Shown here: in pieces, positions 46,196 through 58,283 of the stretch | Numbering within the stretch: position 1 is the stretch's first letter | Layout of the letters: each line of letters begins with the position of its first letter | NCBI GenBank assembly: GCA_958450325.1 | Contig: OY288261.1 | Location: 18,713,277 to 18,777,276 of the forward strand | Length of the DNA stretch: 64,000 nt | From: Agrostemma githago | Lineage: Eukaryota; Streptophyta; Magnoliopsida; Caryophyllales; Caryophyllaceae | Reading direction: 5' to 3' | The notes under the pieces: generated by a model | Database searches by the model: none | What the model was told of the DNA's origin: nothing | What the model saw: only the letters and a program-made list of their open reading frames with translations | Made by a program: the position numbers and the translations under genes

Positions 46196-46470
46196 CGGTG
46201 CTAGTTTAGACCTTGTTTGCCTATTTACTTGACTTTGTCTTTGTTTTTGTGTTTTTCTTTTTTTTGTTCCTTTGCTTCTTGTGTGTGAAGTTTATTTCTC
46301 TCTTGTCTAGTGCCCAAAAAGCACTAGACTTCTCACGTTTGCTCCTAGTTTACAGTTTGTGCCTAGAGGTGGTGACCATCTTCGTCTTTACAACTTAGAG
46401 CCGCTTTAACGGACGGTTGCTAGATTGAGAGGTCCTCAACCGGGTACGAGCCGCGATTTTCGAGTTTAGC

Positions 46471-47778
46471 ATGAGGTTTGATCAAAACTCCCCACCCATA
46501 GAAGCCAATATGAGTTACTCCTCTCCCTCTATGGATCAAAGCTATGACATGATGACCCCTAATTACTATCAAGGTTCTTAGGGTAATCAAGACACTAGTG
46601 GGTCTGAGTTTCAAGGACATGGAAACGGCTACCAACAAGTGAACGCTTACCAATCCTATGATCATGGTGGCTATTACTCAAGCTATCGATGTGAACCCAC
46701 CATGTTTAATCATGATTCACCGTATGGAAGCCGATTTCCCCAAAACCCCCCACACTACCCTCCACCCCAACCACAATATGAACCCCATGACCCACAATAC
46801 TACCAATCACCTCAACCTCACTACCAACAATATGATGCCCCACCCCTTGGGTATCATCAAGATTTTCAAGGAGCATTACAAGACCCCGATGACCACCAAT
46901 CGCCAAACTTGGAGTTGTATCAATCGATTCTTCAATTGCAAAGGAGCAACCAAGAAATGGCCATTCAATTGCAAAAGAATCAAGATGAATTCATGGCCCA
47001 ATATCAAAGGGAAAACGAGGCGATGGATACTCGATTAAATACGTTAACGGTTAAAACCTTAATGTTTTTATCCCAAACGTCACAACTAGATGAAGGGTGC
47101 CCACTTGAGAAAGGGGAGCAACCTAATCACGAAGCCGCCGTTGTAGTTCCTTTTGAGAGCGAACTTTGCTTTAAAGAACCTCAATCGTCTACCCAAGAAG
47201 AGATGAATGAGGATATGACCCTTAGTGAAGGCAATGTCGGTAAAGAATTGGAGGAGGATAGTGTGTTGGATGGGTTGGGGGAATTTGTGAAGATGTTGGG
47301 TGAAATTGATAGCCTCAAGTTGCCCTTGTGCGATAATATGGAAAAACATCAAGAGCGCCTTGCTAGTACACCAAGCAATGGTTTGGAAGAGATTGAAACC
47401 GCCGGTAGAAGTTTCAATCCTCTCCTCCAAGATGATGTGGGGACAAGGGATGAAGATGGGGAACCACAACTTGAGGAAGTTGTGGGGATGTGCAACATGG
47501 AAATGAGGCCAAAGCCGTTTTTTGTGCCTTTTGTCAAGGATTTGAAGCTTGCTTGTGATTGGAGGCGATGCTTAGGGAGGAAGAGGTCGGTGAAGCTCGT
47601 AGGATGGATAGACCCCGGAGACGACTTGAAAGATGACGTTGGGTCTTTTGGTGACTACTTCTTGCCTCCACCTTGGAGGCCGTGGAGGATAGCTTTGCTC
47701 GAGCACTCTTTGGGCCTTCATTACGATGTCGGTCGTGCGTTCGACTTGCTCCTCCAAGCCCTTGAGGGCTATGGTTGA
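46471..47778 (+). pseudogene. Element E gag-like ORF of unknown family, one nonsense codon
   Basis: From ATG 46471 the frame meets TAG at 46579-46581, where G has a tryptophan codon, then runs open to TGA 47776-47778. The 379 residues from 46639 begin with a Tyr/Pro/Gln/His-rich low-complexity region. A predicted coiled-coil segment follows (about residues 93-137, LELYQSILQLQ to TRLNTL), then an acidic middle, then a conserved Trp-rich end with FFVPFVKDLKLACDWRRCLG and PPPWRPWRIA. No zinc knuckle, protease or polymerase motif. Its position after the primer site suggests a gag role, an inference. I do not recognise the family. Confidence 0.7.
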
Positions 47779-48701
47779 AGAATGAGAGTCCACCATCCTC
47801 GGTTTGACGGAGTTCCTAAAGAACCGTCATGTTGTATATTCTTCTTTCCTCTTCTTTAGAGTACTTGTGTTTGTATTTGTGTGATTTATCTCTTGATTTT
47901 GTTTGTTTTGTGAAACTCTTGTAATTAATTTGGATTGTTGATGAGCGATCTGAGGGAGGGAATTTGATGTTGTATTTGAGTTTATTTTGATAGGTGTGAA
48001 GTGAAGGTGATCCCTAGAGAAGATTGGCCATCGATAGAGCATGGATTGTGAGCAAGGGAATCGGTTTTTGAAGCTTAGGATAAGCTTTTGAGTTTGTGGA
48101 AGGCTAGAAGATTCATCCCGACCGGGAAGAAGGCTTCCCGACCGGGAGGGGTGAGGCATCCCGACCGGGAAGGAGCCGTCCCGATCGGGATGAAGGTGTC
48201 AAATTTCGAGTTCCTGGAGTGCCATCCCGACCGGGAAGGGAGCTTCCCGACTGGGACGGGTGAGGCATCCCGACCGGGATGGTCCCCTTCTCCTCTTTTG
48301 GCCTCTTCTTCGACATTTGAGCCCACCCTACCACTTTATACCCCCTCCCAACCTCCCTACCTATCCTTGCGCATATCATATGACCCATGCACCTCATTTA
48401 CATACCCTCACCTCATATTCTATTCACTTTACACCAAATTTCACATCAAATCCCACCCCATCATACCATTACTACCTCTACCATGCGATATTATCAAGTT
48501 TGAAGCGTGTTAACAATGAAGAAGACAAGCAAAGTGCCTATAGTGATCATTGAGACGATGGAGCGAGTGAGTTGCTAACCGATGGGTACGTCAACTATCC
48601 TTTCTTTACCGTCTTTTATTGCTTGTTTTCCCTTGTTTGTCCCCTTCCCCTTGTACACTTTTGTGTCATGGTGTCATGGTGGCCTTCGAGGCCTTGGTAG
48701 T
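47779..48701 (+). other. Element E internal non-coding region up to insertion of G
   Basis: No supported ORF. An array of TCCCGACCGGGA-like palindromes lies at 48114-48282, the same motif as in the LTR. The last five bases GTAGT (48697-48701) are the target site of G. Confidence 0.7.
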
Positions 48702-48789
48702 TGATAAGTGTAGGGTGATTGGTTTGTACCCTTGCTCGTGGGTGGTGGTTTGTATTAATTTGTTAATTTGATTAATCGCTACATCGAAT
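48702..48789 (+). repeat. Element G left-end remnant
   Basis: 88 bp starting with the LTR-like TGATAAGTGTAG, then sequence I cannot align with E's LTR, joined abruptly to CTCCCCCACACTTAACCC, the complement of the element's polypurine tract. Probably what remains of two LTR starts. Confidence 0.55.
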
Positions 48790-51765
48790 CTCCCCCACAC
48801 TTAACCCTTACTCGCCCTCGAGTAAGCACATACTAACTACTAAACTAGCCGAGTGGGTATTAGCGCACCCTACGCCCTTTCAACTCACGCGAGTACACTT
48901 AAAGGAAAAGTGCACTCCGCAAGGCAAGTAAGGTCTTGCGACAAAACCGTGGATGCAACCGGACACAAAACACATAAACAAACAAGCATACAAACAAACA
49001 AACACAAGGTTGCACCCAAAGAAAACAAACACCGCTTCCCTCAAACAAGCGGTGAAAGAAGCACCGGTTTAGGACTCGAGGCAAGTGACAATGTCCCAAG
49101 CTAGCAATACAAACCAAGATGAACTAAACCCTAATAGTATGACGATAAAGCAACAAAAACGTTGGTAACTTACCTAGGTCCTCCTAGCCTTCTAAGAACG
49201 TACTACGGGACGATAGGCGGGATGGGAAGTGATGAACCACGGTGTTAGTCGACATTGTAGGTAAGTGAGACCCCGCCCCCTTTAGCGATGAGCCAAGAGG
49301 GTCGTCCCGTGCCCAAAAACCGACCAACTAGTCCAAGTAAAAAGGTGGATAATATTGCAAAGTGAGGGAAGACCGACCATTACCGATATCATCCTTCCTA
49401 GGGACTCGGTCCTTTGGTAGGCTCTTCACGGTAATAGTCGTTAAAAGGCTTATTTTGAGATGAGGGGATTATTTTTGTGAGACGGGTTTTCTTTTGGCAT
49501 TTTTTTTTCTTTTTGTATTTTTGCTTTGTTTGTTGCCATGCCATTTCTTTTTCTTCTTTTCTATTTTCTTTTTGACTTTTTGTGCCTTTTCTTTTTCTTC
49601 AATATTTTCTTTCTTTCATTTTCTTTTCCTTCCCCTTTGGCTTGATTTGAATTGTAGGCATTTCTTTGCAACTAAGAAAGATAGATTTCAACAAATTGCA
49701 AATTTATTTGGTGGATATGTGTAGAAGGTAGGGGAATGGGTAAGTCGGGACGACACCTTCCCTTCAAACCCACAAAAAGGGGAGAGCTTGGACTAATCAA
49801 ACGATCCTAAACACGGTCACCTAAGGGACGGGACTCGGTAACCAAGGCCTTTTCACACCGTGGGTGGTCATAATGGTCAAAATGCAAATCCCGTAGTAAA
49901 TCCCTAGTACGCTAGGTGGACTCAAGGTGAAGAACCAACAAAATCGTTGATTTAGGGTCATTCTACTAGACTAAGGTCCAAGACTCGATTCATACTACTA
50001 GAAAGGGAAAGTAAACGCTTGCACACTAGCCTCTAAACCGGGTTTTCAAAAACCGATTTACACACAAGACACAACTACACACACAAAACAAAGACACGAC
50101 GAAAACAAAAGAAAAAGAGACAAAAAGGCAACAAAACAAAACAAGATAAAACAAACACATAAACAAAACAAACACCACCCCAAGTTTCCAAATGAGCAAC
50201 CAATCATCCACAAATCTTCACAAAGCTCCACCCGAGCACACAACATCTAAATCTCCTCCACACTCCACAAGAGATAAAGAGGAAAAAGGGATAGAAAGGC
50301 GTTACCGGATGTCTTGCAAGCTTTCCAAAGCTAGCGGTGATTAAGCAACCTATAAGGAAAAAGGGAGGCAAAAAACGCACAAAAAAACAAAAATACGACA
50401 CAACGACACAAAAAGGAAAAGACACAAAAGAAAATCTTTTTGATTTTTGTGAAATTTTTTCAAATTTTTATGGTTTTTTAAAGATTTTTCGAAAAACTAC
50501 GAAAATAAACTAGACTATACTGGAATATCGCTCCCCCACACTTAAACCGAGCAATGTCCTCATGCTCGATCGTAGTGTGTGGAGACACTAAAGAAAAGAA
50601 AAGAAACTACAAAAATGAAGCTAAAAAAATCAAAAAGAAAAGTGAAGAAAGGGTAGAATGTGTCCGGCCGGGGTGTAGTCAAGTCACCATGGGCCGAGAC
50701 GAGAAAAGATATGGATGGGGGAAGAAATAAAAAGAAGGAAATAAAAGGAACTGGGAGGGGAGGACTAGGTGTAATCAAGTCACCTAGCCCGGATTCCGCC
50801 CGAATCCGACTAAATCCTACAAAGAAGGGTGAAAGACTTGTAAATTTGGATTTTGAAATGACTCTCGATGTAGTCACGTCATCGAGAGTCGGGAGCAATA
50901 ACTACCAAGGCCTTGAAGACCACCATGACATCAAGACACAAAAGTGTAAACGGGGAAGGGGATAAACAAGGGAAAAACAAGCGATAAAAGACGGAAAAGA
51001 AAGGATAGTTGCCGTACCAATAGGTTAGCAACTCACTCGCTCCATCGTCTCATAGATCAATATAGGCACTTAGCTTGTCTTCGTCATTGTTAAACCGCTT
51101 CAAACTTGATAAAACCGCATGGTCGAGGTAGTAATGGTGTGAGGGGGTAGGATTTGATGTGAATCTCGGTGTAAAGTGAAGAGAAAATGAGGTGAGGGTA
51201 TGTAAATGAGGTACATGGGTCATATGGTATGTGCAAGGATAGGTAGGGAGGTTGGGAGGGGGTATAAAGTGGTTGGGTGGGCTCGAATGTCGAAGAAAAG
51301 GCAAAATGAGTGAGCAGGGGTCCATCCCGGTCGGGACGGATGGTCCCGGTCGGGATGACATGTCCTTCCCGGTCGGGAAGCTCCCATCCCGGTCGGGATC
51401 ATGCTCCAGAAAGCTCAACTTCTTTCACCCTCATCCCGATCGGGATGGCTCCTTCCCGGTCGGGATGCTCTCCTCCCGGCCGGGAAGAGTCTTCCAAACT
51501 CTAACCACAACCATTCCTCTCTAGGATTCATCTTCACTTCACACCTACCAAACAAGCTCAAAGCATTCATCAAAATCTCTCCCTCACATCGCTCATCAAA
51601 ATACCAAAATTACAAGGATCCCACAAAAACAAACAAATCCTAGAAACAAAATCATAAAAAACACAATTACAAACACAAAAACTAAAGAGAGGAGAGAAAG
51701 GGGAATATACAACATGACGGTTCTTTAGGAACTCCGTCAAACCGAGGATGGTGGACTCTCATTCT
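48790..51765 (-). other. Element G internal 3' half, inverted, non-coding
   Basis: The minus strand here matches 56149-58281 of E, followed by the counterpart of 47779-48701. It includes two polypurine-like tracts (complements at 48790-48806 and 50532-50547), a pyrimidine-rich block at 49480-49640, and TCCCGGTCGGGA-type palindromes at 51322-51488. No supported ORF; the Phe-rich and Lys-rich frames are low-complexity artefacts. Confidence 0.75.
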
Positions 51766-53072
51766 TCAACCATAGCCCTCAAGGGCTTGGAGGAGCAAGT
51801 CAAACGCACCACCGACATCATAAAGACGGCCCAAAGAGTGCTCGAGCCAAGCTATCCTCCACGGCCTCCAAGGTGGAGGCAAGAAGTAGTCCTCAAAAGA
51901 CCCAACATCATCTTTCATGTTGTCTCCGGGGTCTATCCATCCTACGAGCTTCACCGACCTCTTCCTCCCTAAGCATCGCCTCCAATCACAAGCAAGCTTC
52001 AAATCCTTGACAAGAGGCACAAAAAACGGCTTTGGCCTCATTTCCTTGTTGCACACCCCCACACTTTCCTCAAGTTGTGGTTCCCTATCTTCATCACTTG
52101 TCCCCACATCATCTTGGAGGAGAGGATTGAAACTTCTAACGGCGGTTTCAATCTCTTCCAAACCATTGCTTAGTGTACTAGCAAGGGGCTCTTGATGTTT
52201 TTCCGTATTATCGCACAAGGGCAACTTGAGGCTATCAATTTCACCCAACATCTTCACAAATTCCACCAACCCATCTAACTCACTATCCTCCTCCAATTCT
52301 TCACCAATGATGCCTTCACCAAGAGCCATATCCTCATTCATCTCTTTTTGGGTAGACGATTGAGGTTCTTCAAAGCAAAGTTCGCTTCCAAAAGGATCTT
52401 CATCGGCTGCTTCGTGATTAGGTTGCTCCCCTTTCTCAAGTGAGCACCCTTCATCTAGTTTTGACGTTCGGGATAAAAATATTAAGGTTTTAACCGTTAA
52501 CGTATTTAATCGAGCATCCCTCGCCTCATTTTCCTTTTGATATTGGGCCATGAATTCATCTTGGTTCTTTTTCATTTGGATGGCCATTTCTTGTTGGCTC
52601 CTTTGCAATTGAAGAATCGATTGATACAACTCCAAGTTTAGCGATTGGTGGTCATTGGGGTCTTGTAAAGCTCCTTGAAAATCTTGATGATGCCCAAGGG
52701 TGGGTCATCATATTGTTGGTAGTGAGGTTGAGGTGATTGGTAGTATTGTGGGTTATGGGGTTCATATTGTGGTTAGGGTGGAGGGTAATGTGGTGGGTTT
52801 TGGGGAAATTGGCTTCCATACGGTGAATCTTGATTAAACATGGTGGGTTCACATTCATAGCTTGAGTAATAGTCACCATGATCGTAGGATTGATAGGCAT
52901 TCACTTGTTGGTAGCCGTTTCCATATCCTTGAAGTTCATACCCACTAGTGTCTTGATTACCCCAAGAAGCTTGATAGTGGTAGGGGGACGTCATGTCATA
53001 GCTTTGATCCATAGAGGTTGAGGAGTAGCTCATATTGGCTCCTAAGTGTGGGGAGTTTAGATCAAACCTCAT
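51766..53072 (-). pseudogene. Element G gag-like ORF, one stop and one frameshift
   Basis: Homologue of the E ORF from MRFDLNSPHLGA (53072) to the WRPWRIAWLEHSLG end (51766). TAA at 52773-52775 replaces the glutamine codon seen in E, and one base is missing near 52690 in the stretch equivalent to E's CCCCACCCCTTGGG. The 52635-51766 part is open for 289 residues. Two copies with different lesions indicate the ORF was once functional. Confidence 0.78.
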
Positions 53073-53346
53073 GCTTGCTCGAAATCTTGGATTGTACCCG
53101 GTTGGAAACCTCTCAATTTAGCAACTGTTCGTTTGTGCGGCTCTGAGTTGTAAAGAAGAGGATGGCGACCACCTCTAGGCAAAAACTGTGGACTAAGAGC
53201 AAACGTGAGAAGTCTAGTGCTTTTTGGGCACTAGACAAGAAGGAAATAAACTTCACACACACAAGAAGCAAAAGGGACAAAAAAGAAAAACACAACACAA
53301 AAGACAAAGTCAAGTAAATAGGCAAACTAGGTCTAAACTAGCACCG

Positions 53347-53364
53347 TCCCCGGCAACGGCGCCA
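53347..53364 (-). promoter_or_regulatory. Element G primer binding site (tRNA-Asp)
   Basis: On the minus strand TGGCGCCGTTGCCGGGGA, a perfect complement to the plant tRNA-Asp 3' end, three bases from the LTR. Confidence 0.92.
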
Positions 53365-53367
53365 AAT

Positions 53368-54745
53368 TGATGGTAGGGATTTGCCGTGGATCCCCACCGT
53401 CAAATAATAACCGGATATTCCTAGTGGGTAGCTAGGGTAAGTCGGGTCAAATCCACGGGGACAGTAATGAGGCGTCTAGACTAAGGTCGCCCAAATACGA
53501 GACTAGGTCAACGAACTAAGCTAAACTACTATGATAAGAAGGGAGGAAGGCTAAGACTACGACTAAGGTGAAAAGGAAAACAAATAAGAAAAGGGGCTAG
53601 GATTAGGTCGGGTTCAAGGGTGATGGAGTGATCATGGAAAAGCTGAGGTGAAGGGGTAGTCGAGTAATCTAGGTGTAGTCCGGGCTCTCGCTACGTAGAC
53701 CGACCTAGAGGTTCTTGATAGGACCCATCTTAGCGACACACATGACAAACGGGGTTACTAGCATGCTATCGTAGCCTAGGTCACGTCTGGGCTCTCGCTA
53801 CGTAGACCGACCTAGGGGTCGTCCTCACCGGGCACTCGCTACGTAGTGAGGGAACCAAACCCACGAGCAAACCACCACCCACAAGAGAAAAGGTAAGAAA
53901 AACAAGCATATGCATCTACATGTCATTCAAGCATTTCATCAAACATGTTCCATGCATCTAACCAAGAGGAAACCCAAAACTTCCACCAACATCTCCAACA
54001 AACCCTTAATCATCCATTAAACACCCAAATCCCCCTACTAACCCTAGCAAGAGTCTACTCAAACATATCTAAACAAACATTAACATAAACAAGAGGAATC
54101 AACACAAACAACAAAACATACATAATGAAACTAGTGCAAACAATGAGCCATAAACATAACAATGAACAAAGATTGAAACTTGGATGAATAGATAAGATTA
54201 AGAGAAGGGAAAAGAAGATTATACCTACTAACAAGATGAAAGGAAGATTGAAAACTTGCATTAATAAGAAAACCCAAATACATCAACCAAACTTGTCAAT
54301 CTTGGATGGATTCTTCAAGAATTCCCTTAATACAAGACTAAACTAAGATTAAGGACTAATTACCGACTAATCTACTCTAATCTAAGCTAATCTATGATAA
54401 AGTAGTCTAGGGTTTAATGGGTAATGTCTAACATCCATCAACAATACAAGAGGGAAGTATTTATATGGTTACAAGAGTGAAGGAGGAGAAAAGAATGAGT
54501 TGCGTGCTACAGCTCACTCATCCCGCCCGGGACGAGACGGTCCCGCCCGGAACGAGATGGTCCTGACCGGGAAGAAGTCCTTCTCGGCCAGGATGGGCTC
54601 AAGACAGAAGCTGTTGGTTTTGTGCACTCCTTCCCGGTCGGGAAGGCCACTATCCCGCCCGGGAAGGGTCTGTATGCCTCCAATATGATCTCTTTGGTCC
54701 CTCCTTGGTTCTCATGGGCTTCTCACCGATTCTCGGGGCTCGGGA
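53368..54745 (-). repeat. Element G LTR, minus copy (left arm of palindrome), start missing
   Basis: On the minus strand it ends in ACCATCA next to the primer site and runs back to the palindrome centre near 54745. About the first 280-300 bp expected from E's LTR are absent. TATA-like sequence at 54459-54466 and TCCCGNCCGGGA motifs at 54520-54665. Confidence 0.88.
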
Positions 54746-56143
54746 TCGAGTCTAAGAGGCTCGGGATCGGGTCCCAAGAATCGGTGAGAAGCCCATGAGA
54801 ACCAAGGAGGGACCAAAGAGATCATATTGGAGGCATACAGACCCTTCCCGGGCGGGATAGTGGCCTTCCCGACCGGGAAGGAGTGCACAAAACCAACAGC
54901 TCCTGTCTTGAGCCCGTCCCGGCCGAGAAGGATTTCGTCACGGTTGGGACCATCTCGTCCCGGGCGGGACCGTCTCGTCCCGGGCGGGATGAGTGAGCTT
55001 TAGCACGCAACTCATTCTTTTCTCCTCCTTCACTCTTGTAACCATATAAATACTTCCCTCTTGTATTGTTGATGGATGTTAGACATTACCCATTAAACCC
55101 TAGACTAATTTAGCATAGATTAGCTTAGATTAGAGTAGATTAGTCGTTAATTAGTCCTTAATCTTAGTTTAGTCTTGTATTAAGGGAATTCTTGAAGAAT
55201 CCATCCAAGATTGACAACCTTGGTCGATGTATTTGGGTTTTCTTATTAATGCAAGTTTTCAATGTTCCTTTCATCTTGTTAGTAGGTATAATCTTATTTT
55301 CCCTTCTCTTAATCTTATCTATTCATCCAAGTTTCAATCTTTGTTCATTGTTATGTTTATTGGTCATTGTTTTCACTAGTTTCATTATGTATGTTTTGTT
55401 GTTTGTGTTGATTCCTCTTGTTTATGTTAATATTTGTTTAGATATGTTTGAGTAGACTATTGCTAAGGTTAGTAGGGGGGATTTGGGTGTTTAATGGATG
55501 ATTAAGGGTTTGTTGGAGATGTTGGTGGAAGTTTTGGGTTTCCTCTTGGTTAGATGCATGGAACATGTTTGATGAAATGCTTGAATGACATGTAGATGCA
55601 TATGCTTGTTTTTCTGGCCTTTTCTCTTGTGGGTGGTGGTTTTCTCGTGGGTTTGGTTCCCACACTACGTAGCGAGAGCCCGGTGAGAACGACCCCTAGG
55701 TCGGTCTACGTAGCGAGAGCCCGGACGTGACCTAGGCTACGATAGCATGCTAGTAACCCCGTTTGTCATGTGTGTCGCTAAGATGGGTCCTATCAAGAAC
55801 CTCTAGGTCGGTCTACGTAGCGAGAGCCCGGACTACACCTAGATTACCCGACTACCCCTTCACCTCAGCTTTTCCATGATCACTCCATCACCCTTGAACC
55901 CGACCTAATCCTAGCCCCTTTTCTTATTTGTTTTCTTTGTCACCTTAGTCGTAGTCTTAGCTTTCCTCCCTTCTTATCATAGTAGTTTAGCTTAGTTCGT
56001 TGACCTAGTCTCGTATTTGGGCGACCTTAGTCTAGACGCCTCATTACCGTCCCCGTGGATTCGACCCGACTTACCCTAGCTACCCGCTAGGAATAGCCGG
56101 TTATTATTTGACGGTGGGGATCCACGGCAAATCCCTAACATCA
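54746..56143 (+). repeat. Element G LTR, plus copy (right arm of palindrome), start missing
   Basis: Mirror of the left arm. It shares variants not in E's LTRs, such as CGCCTCATTAC, TATTATTTGACGG and TACCCGCTAGGAATA, so the two arms are a pair from one element. TATA box TATAAATA at 55045-55052; palindromic array at 54844-54993. It ends AACATCA at 56143. Confidence 0.88.
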
Positions 56144-56148
56144 ATAGT

Positions 56149-58266
56149 TATTGCTCCCGACTCTCGATGACGTGACTACATTGAGAGTCCTTTTCAAAAT
56201 CCAAATTTTACAAGATTTTCACCCTTTTTGTAGGATTTAGTCGGATTCGGGCGGAATCCAGGCTAGATGACTTGATTACACCTAGTCCTCCCCTCCCATT
56301 TCCTTTTATTCCTTTCTTTTTATTTTCTTTCCCCATCCATATCTTTTCTCGTCTCGGCCCATGGTGACTTGACTACACCCCGGCCGGACACATTCTACCC
56401 TTTCTTCACTTTTATCTTTGAGTTTTAGCTTTATTTTCGTATTTTCTTTTCTTTTCTTTTGTGTCTCCGCACACTACGATCGAGCATGAGGACATTGCTT
56501 GGTTTAAGTGTGGGGGAGCGATATTCTAGTATAGTCTAGTTTTATTTTCGTAGTTTTTCGAAAAAGCTTTAAAAAACCATAAAAATTTGAAAAAATTTCA
56601 CAAAAATCAAAAATATTTTCTTTTGTGTGTTTTCCTTTTGTGTCGTTTTGTCGTATATTTGTTTTATGTGCGTGTTTTGCCTCCCATTTTTCCTTATAGG
56701 TCGCTCAAATCACCGATAGCTTTGGAGAGCTTTCAAGATATCCGGTAACATCTTTTCATCCCTTTCTCTTCTTTATTTCTTGTGAAGTTTGGAGGAGGTT
56801 TGTGATGTTGTATGCTCGGGTGGAGCTTTGTAAAGTTTGTGGTTGTTTTGGTGACTTGTTTGGAAGTTCGGGGTGGTGTTTATTCTCTTTATGTGTTTCT
56901 TGTGTTTTGTCTTGTTTTGTTGCTTTTGTCTCTTTTTCTTTCGTTTTCGTTGAGTCTTTGTTTTGTGTTGTGTAGTGTGTCATGTGTGTAAACGGTTTTC
57001 GAAAACCCGGTTTTGAGGCTAGTGTGCAAGTGTTTACTTTCCCTTTCTAGTGGTATAAACCGAGTCTTGGACTTTAGTCTAGTAGAATGACCCTAAATCA
57101 ATAGTTTCGTTGGTCCTTTACCTTGAGTCCACCTAGCTTACTAGGGATTTACTACGGGATTTGCATTTTGACCATTATGACCACCCACGGTGTGAAAAGG
57201 CGTTGGTTGCCGAGTCCCGTCCCTTAGGTGACCGTGTTAGGGACTGTTTGATTAGTCCAAGTTTTCCACCTTTTTGTGGGTTTGAAGAGGGATCGCGACC
57301 CCCGACTTACCCATTTCCCTACCTCCTACACATTTCCACACAATAAAGTTGCAATTTGTTGAAATCTCTCTTTCTTGTTGCAAAAAGAAATGCCTACAAC
57401 TCAAATCAAGCCAAAAGGGCAAAGAAAAGAAAAAGAAAGAAAATGAAAGGAAGAAAAGATTGAAGAAAAAGAAAAGGCACAAAAAGCCAAAAAGAAAATA
57501 GAAAAGAAAAAAAAAAAGAAATGGCATGGCAACAAACAAAGCAAAAATGAAAAAAAAAGAAAGAAAAATGCCAAAAGAAAACCCGTCTCACAAAAAGAGT
57601 CGCCATATCTCAAAAATAAGCCTTTTACCGACTATTGCCATGAAGAGCCTACCAAAGGACCGAGTCCCTAGGAAGGATGATAGCGGTAATGGTCGGTCTT
57701 CCCTCACTTTGCAATATTATCCACCTTTTTACTTGGACTAGTTAAGCGGTTTTGGGCATGGGACGACCCTCTTGGCTCATCGCTAAAGGGGGCGGGATCT
57801 CACTTACCTACAGTGTCGACTAACACCGTGGTTCATCCTTTTTCCATCCCGCCGATCGTCCCGTAGTACGTTCTTAGAAGGCTAGGAGGACCTAGGTAAG
57901 TTATCAACGTTTTTGTTGCTTTATCGTCATACTATTAGGGTTTAGTTCATTTCGATTTGTATGATTAGCTTGGGGACGTTGTCACTTGCCTCGAGTCCTA
58001 AACCGGTGCTTCTTTCACCGCTTGTTTGAGGGAAGCAGTATTTGTTTTCTTTTGGGTGCAACCGATTAATTGTTTGTTTGTATGTTTGTTTGTCTATGTG
58101 TTTTGTGTCCGGTTGCATCCATAGTTTTGTCGCAAGACACCACTTGCCTTGCGGAGTGCACTTTTCCTCTAAAGTGTACTCGCGTGAGTTGAAAGGGCGT
58201 AGGGTGCGCTAATACCCACTCGGCTAGTTTAGTAGTTAGTATGTTCTTACTCGAGGGCGAGTAAGG
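56149..58266 (+). other. Element E internal region, right part, non-coding
   Basis: No supported ORF. Contains a polypurine-like TTTAAGTGTGGGGGAG at about 56503-56518, a purine-rich block at 57415-57590 that is the inverted partner of 49480-49640, and CTCGAGGGCGAG near 58250. The Phe-rich frames on the minus strand are composition artefacts. Confidence 0.7.
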
Positions 58267-58283
58267 GTTAAGTGTGGGGGAGT
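58267..58283 (+). promoter_or_regulatory. Element E polypurine tract
   Basis: TTAAGTGTGGGGGAGT directly before the 3' LTR start TGATAAG. This form is typical of Athila-type elements. Confidence 0.87.

Larger units (their letters stand above)
48702..56143. mobile_element. Element G: relative of E inserted in E, with an inverted middle
   Basis: It begins TGATAAGTGTAG like an LTR start and ends CTAACATCA like an LTR end, flanked by GTAGT (48697-48701) and ATAGT (56144-56148), a 5-bp target duplication with one mismatch. Removal restores E's internal sequence, as shown by G's own copy. Between the ends, a complete internal region of about 4.58 kb reads on the minus strand (48790-53367), followed by two head-to-head truncated LTRs. 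An inversion between the two LTRs after insertion explains the order. Confidence 0.8.

Noticed and set aside
46658..47506. Overlapping frames on both strands across the E gag-like ORF
   Set aside because: They are shadows of the 46471-47778 frame; only that frame is conserved in G with a sensible pattern of change.
57252..57613. Several Phe-rich minus-strand frames resembling membrane proteins, with counterparts at 49494-49724 and 50026-50425
   Set aside because: They come from pyrimidine-rich non-coding blocks of elements E and G. Frames differ between copies and no conserved start or motif is kept.
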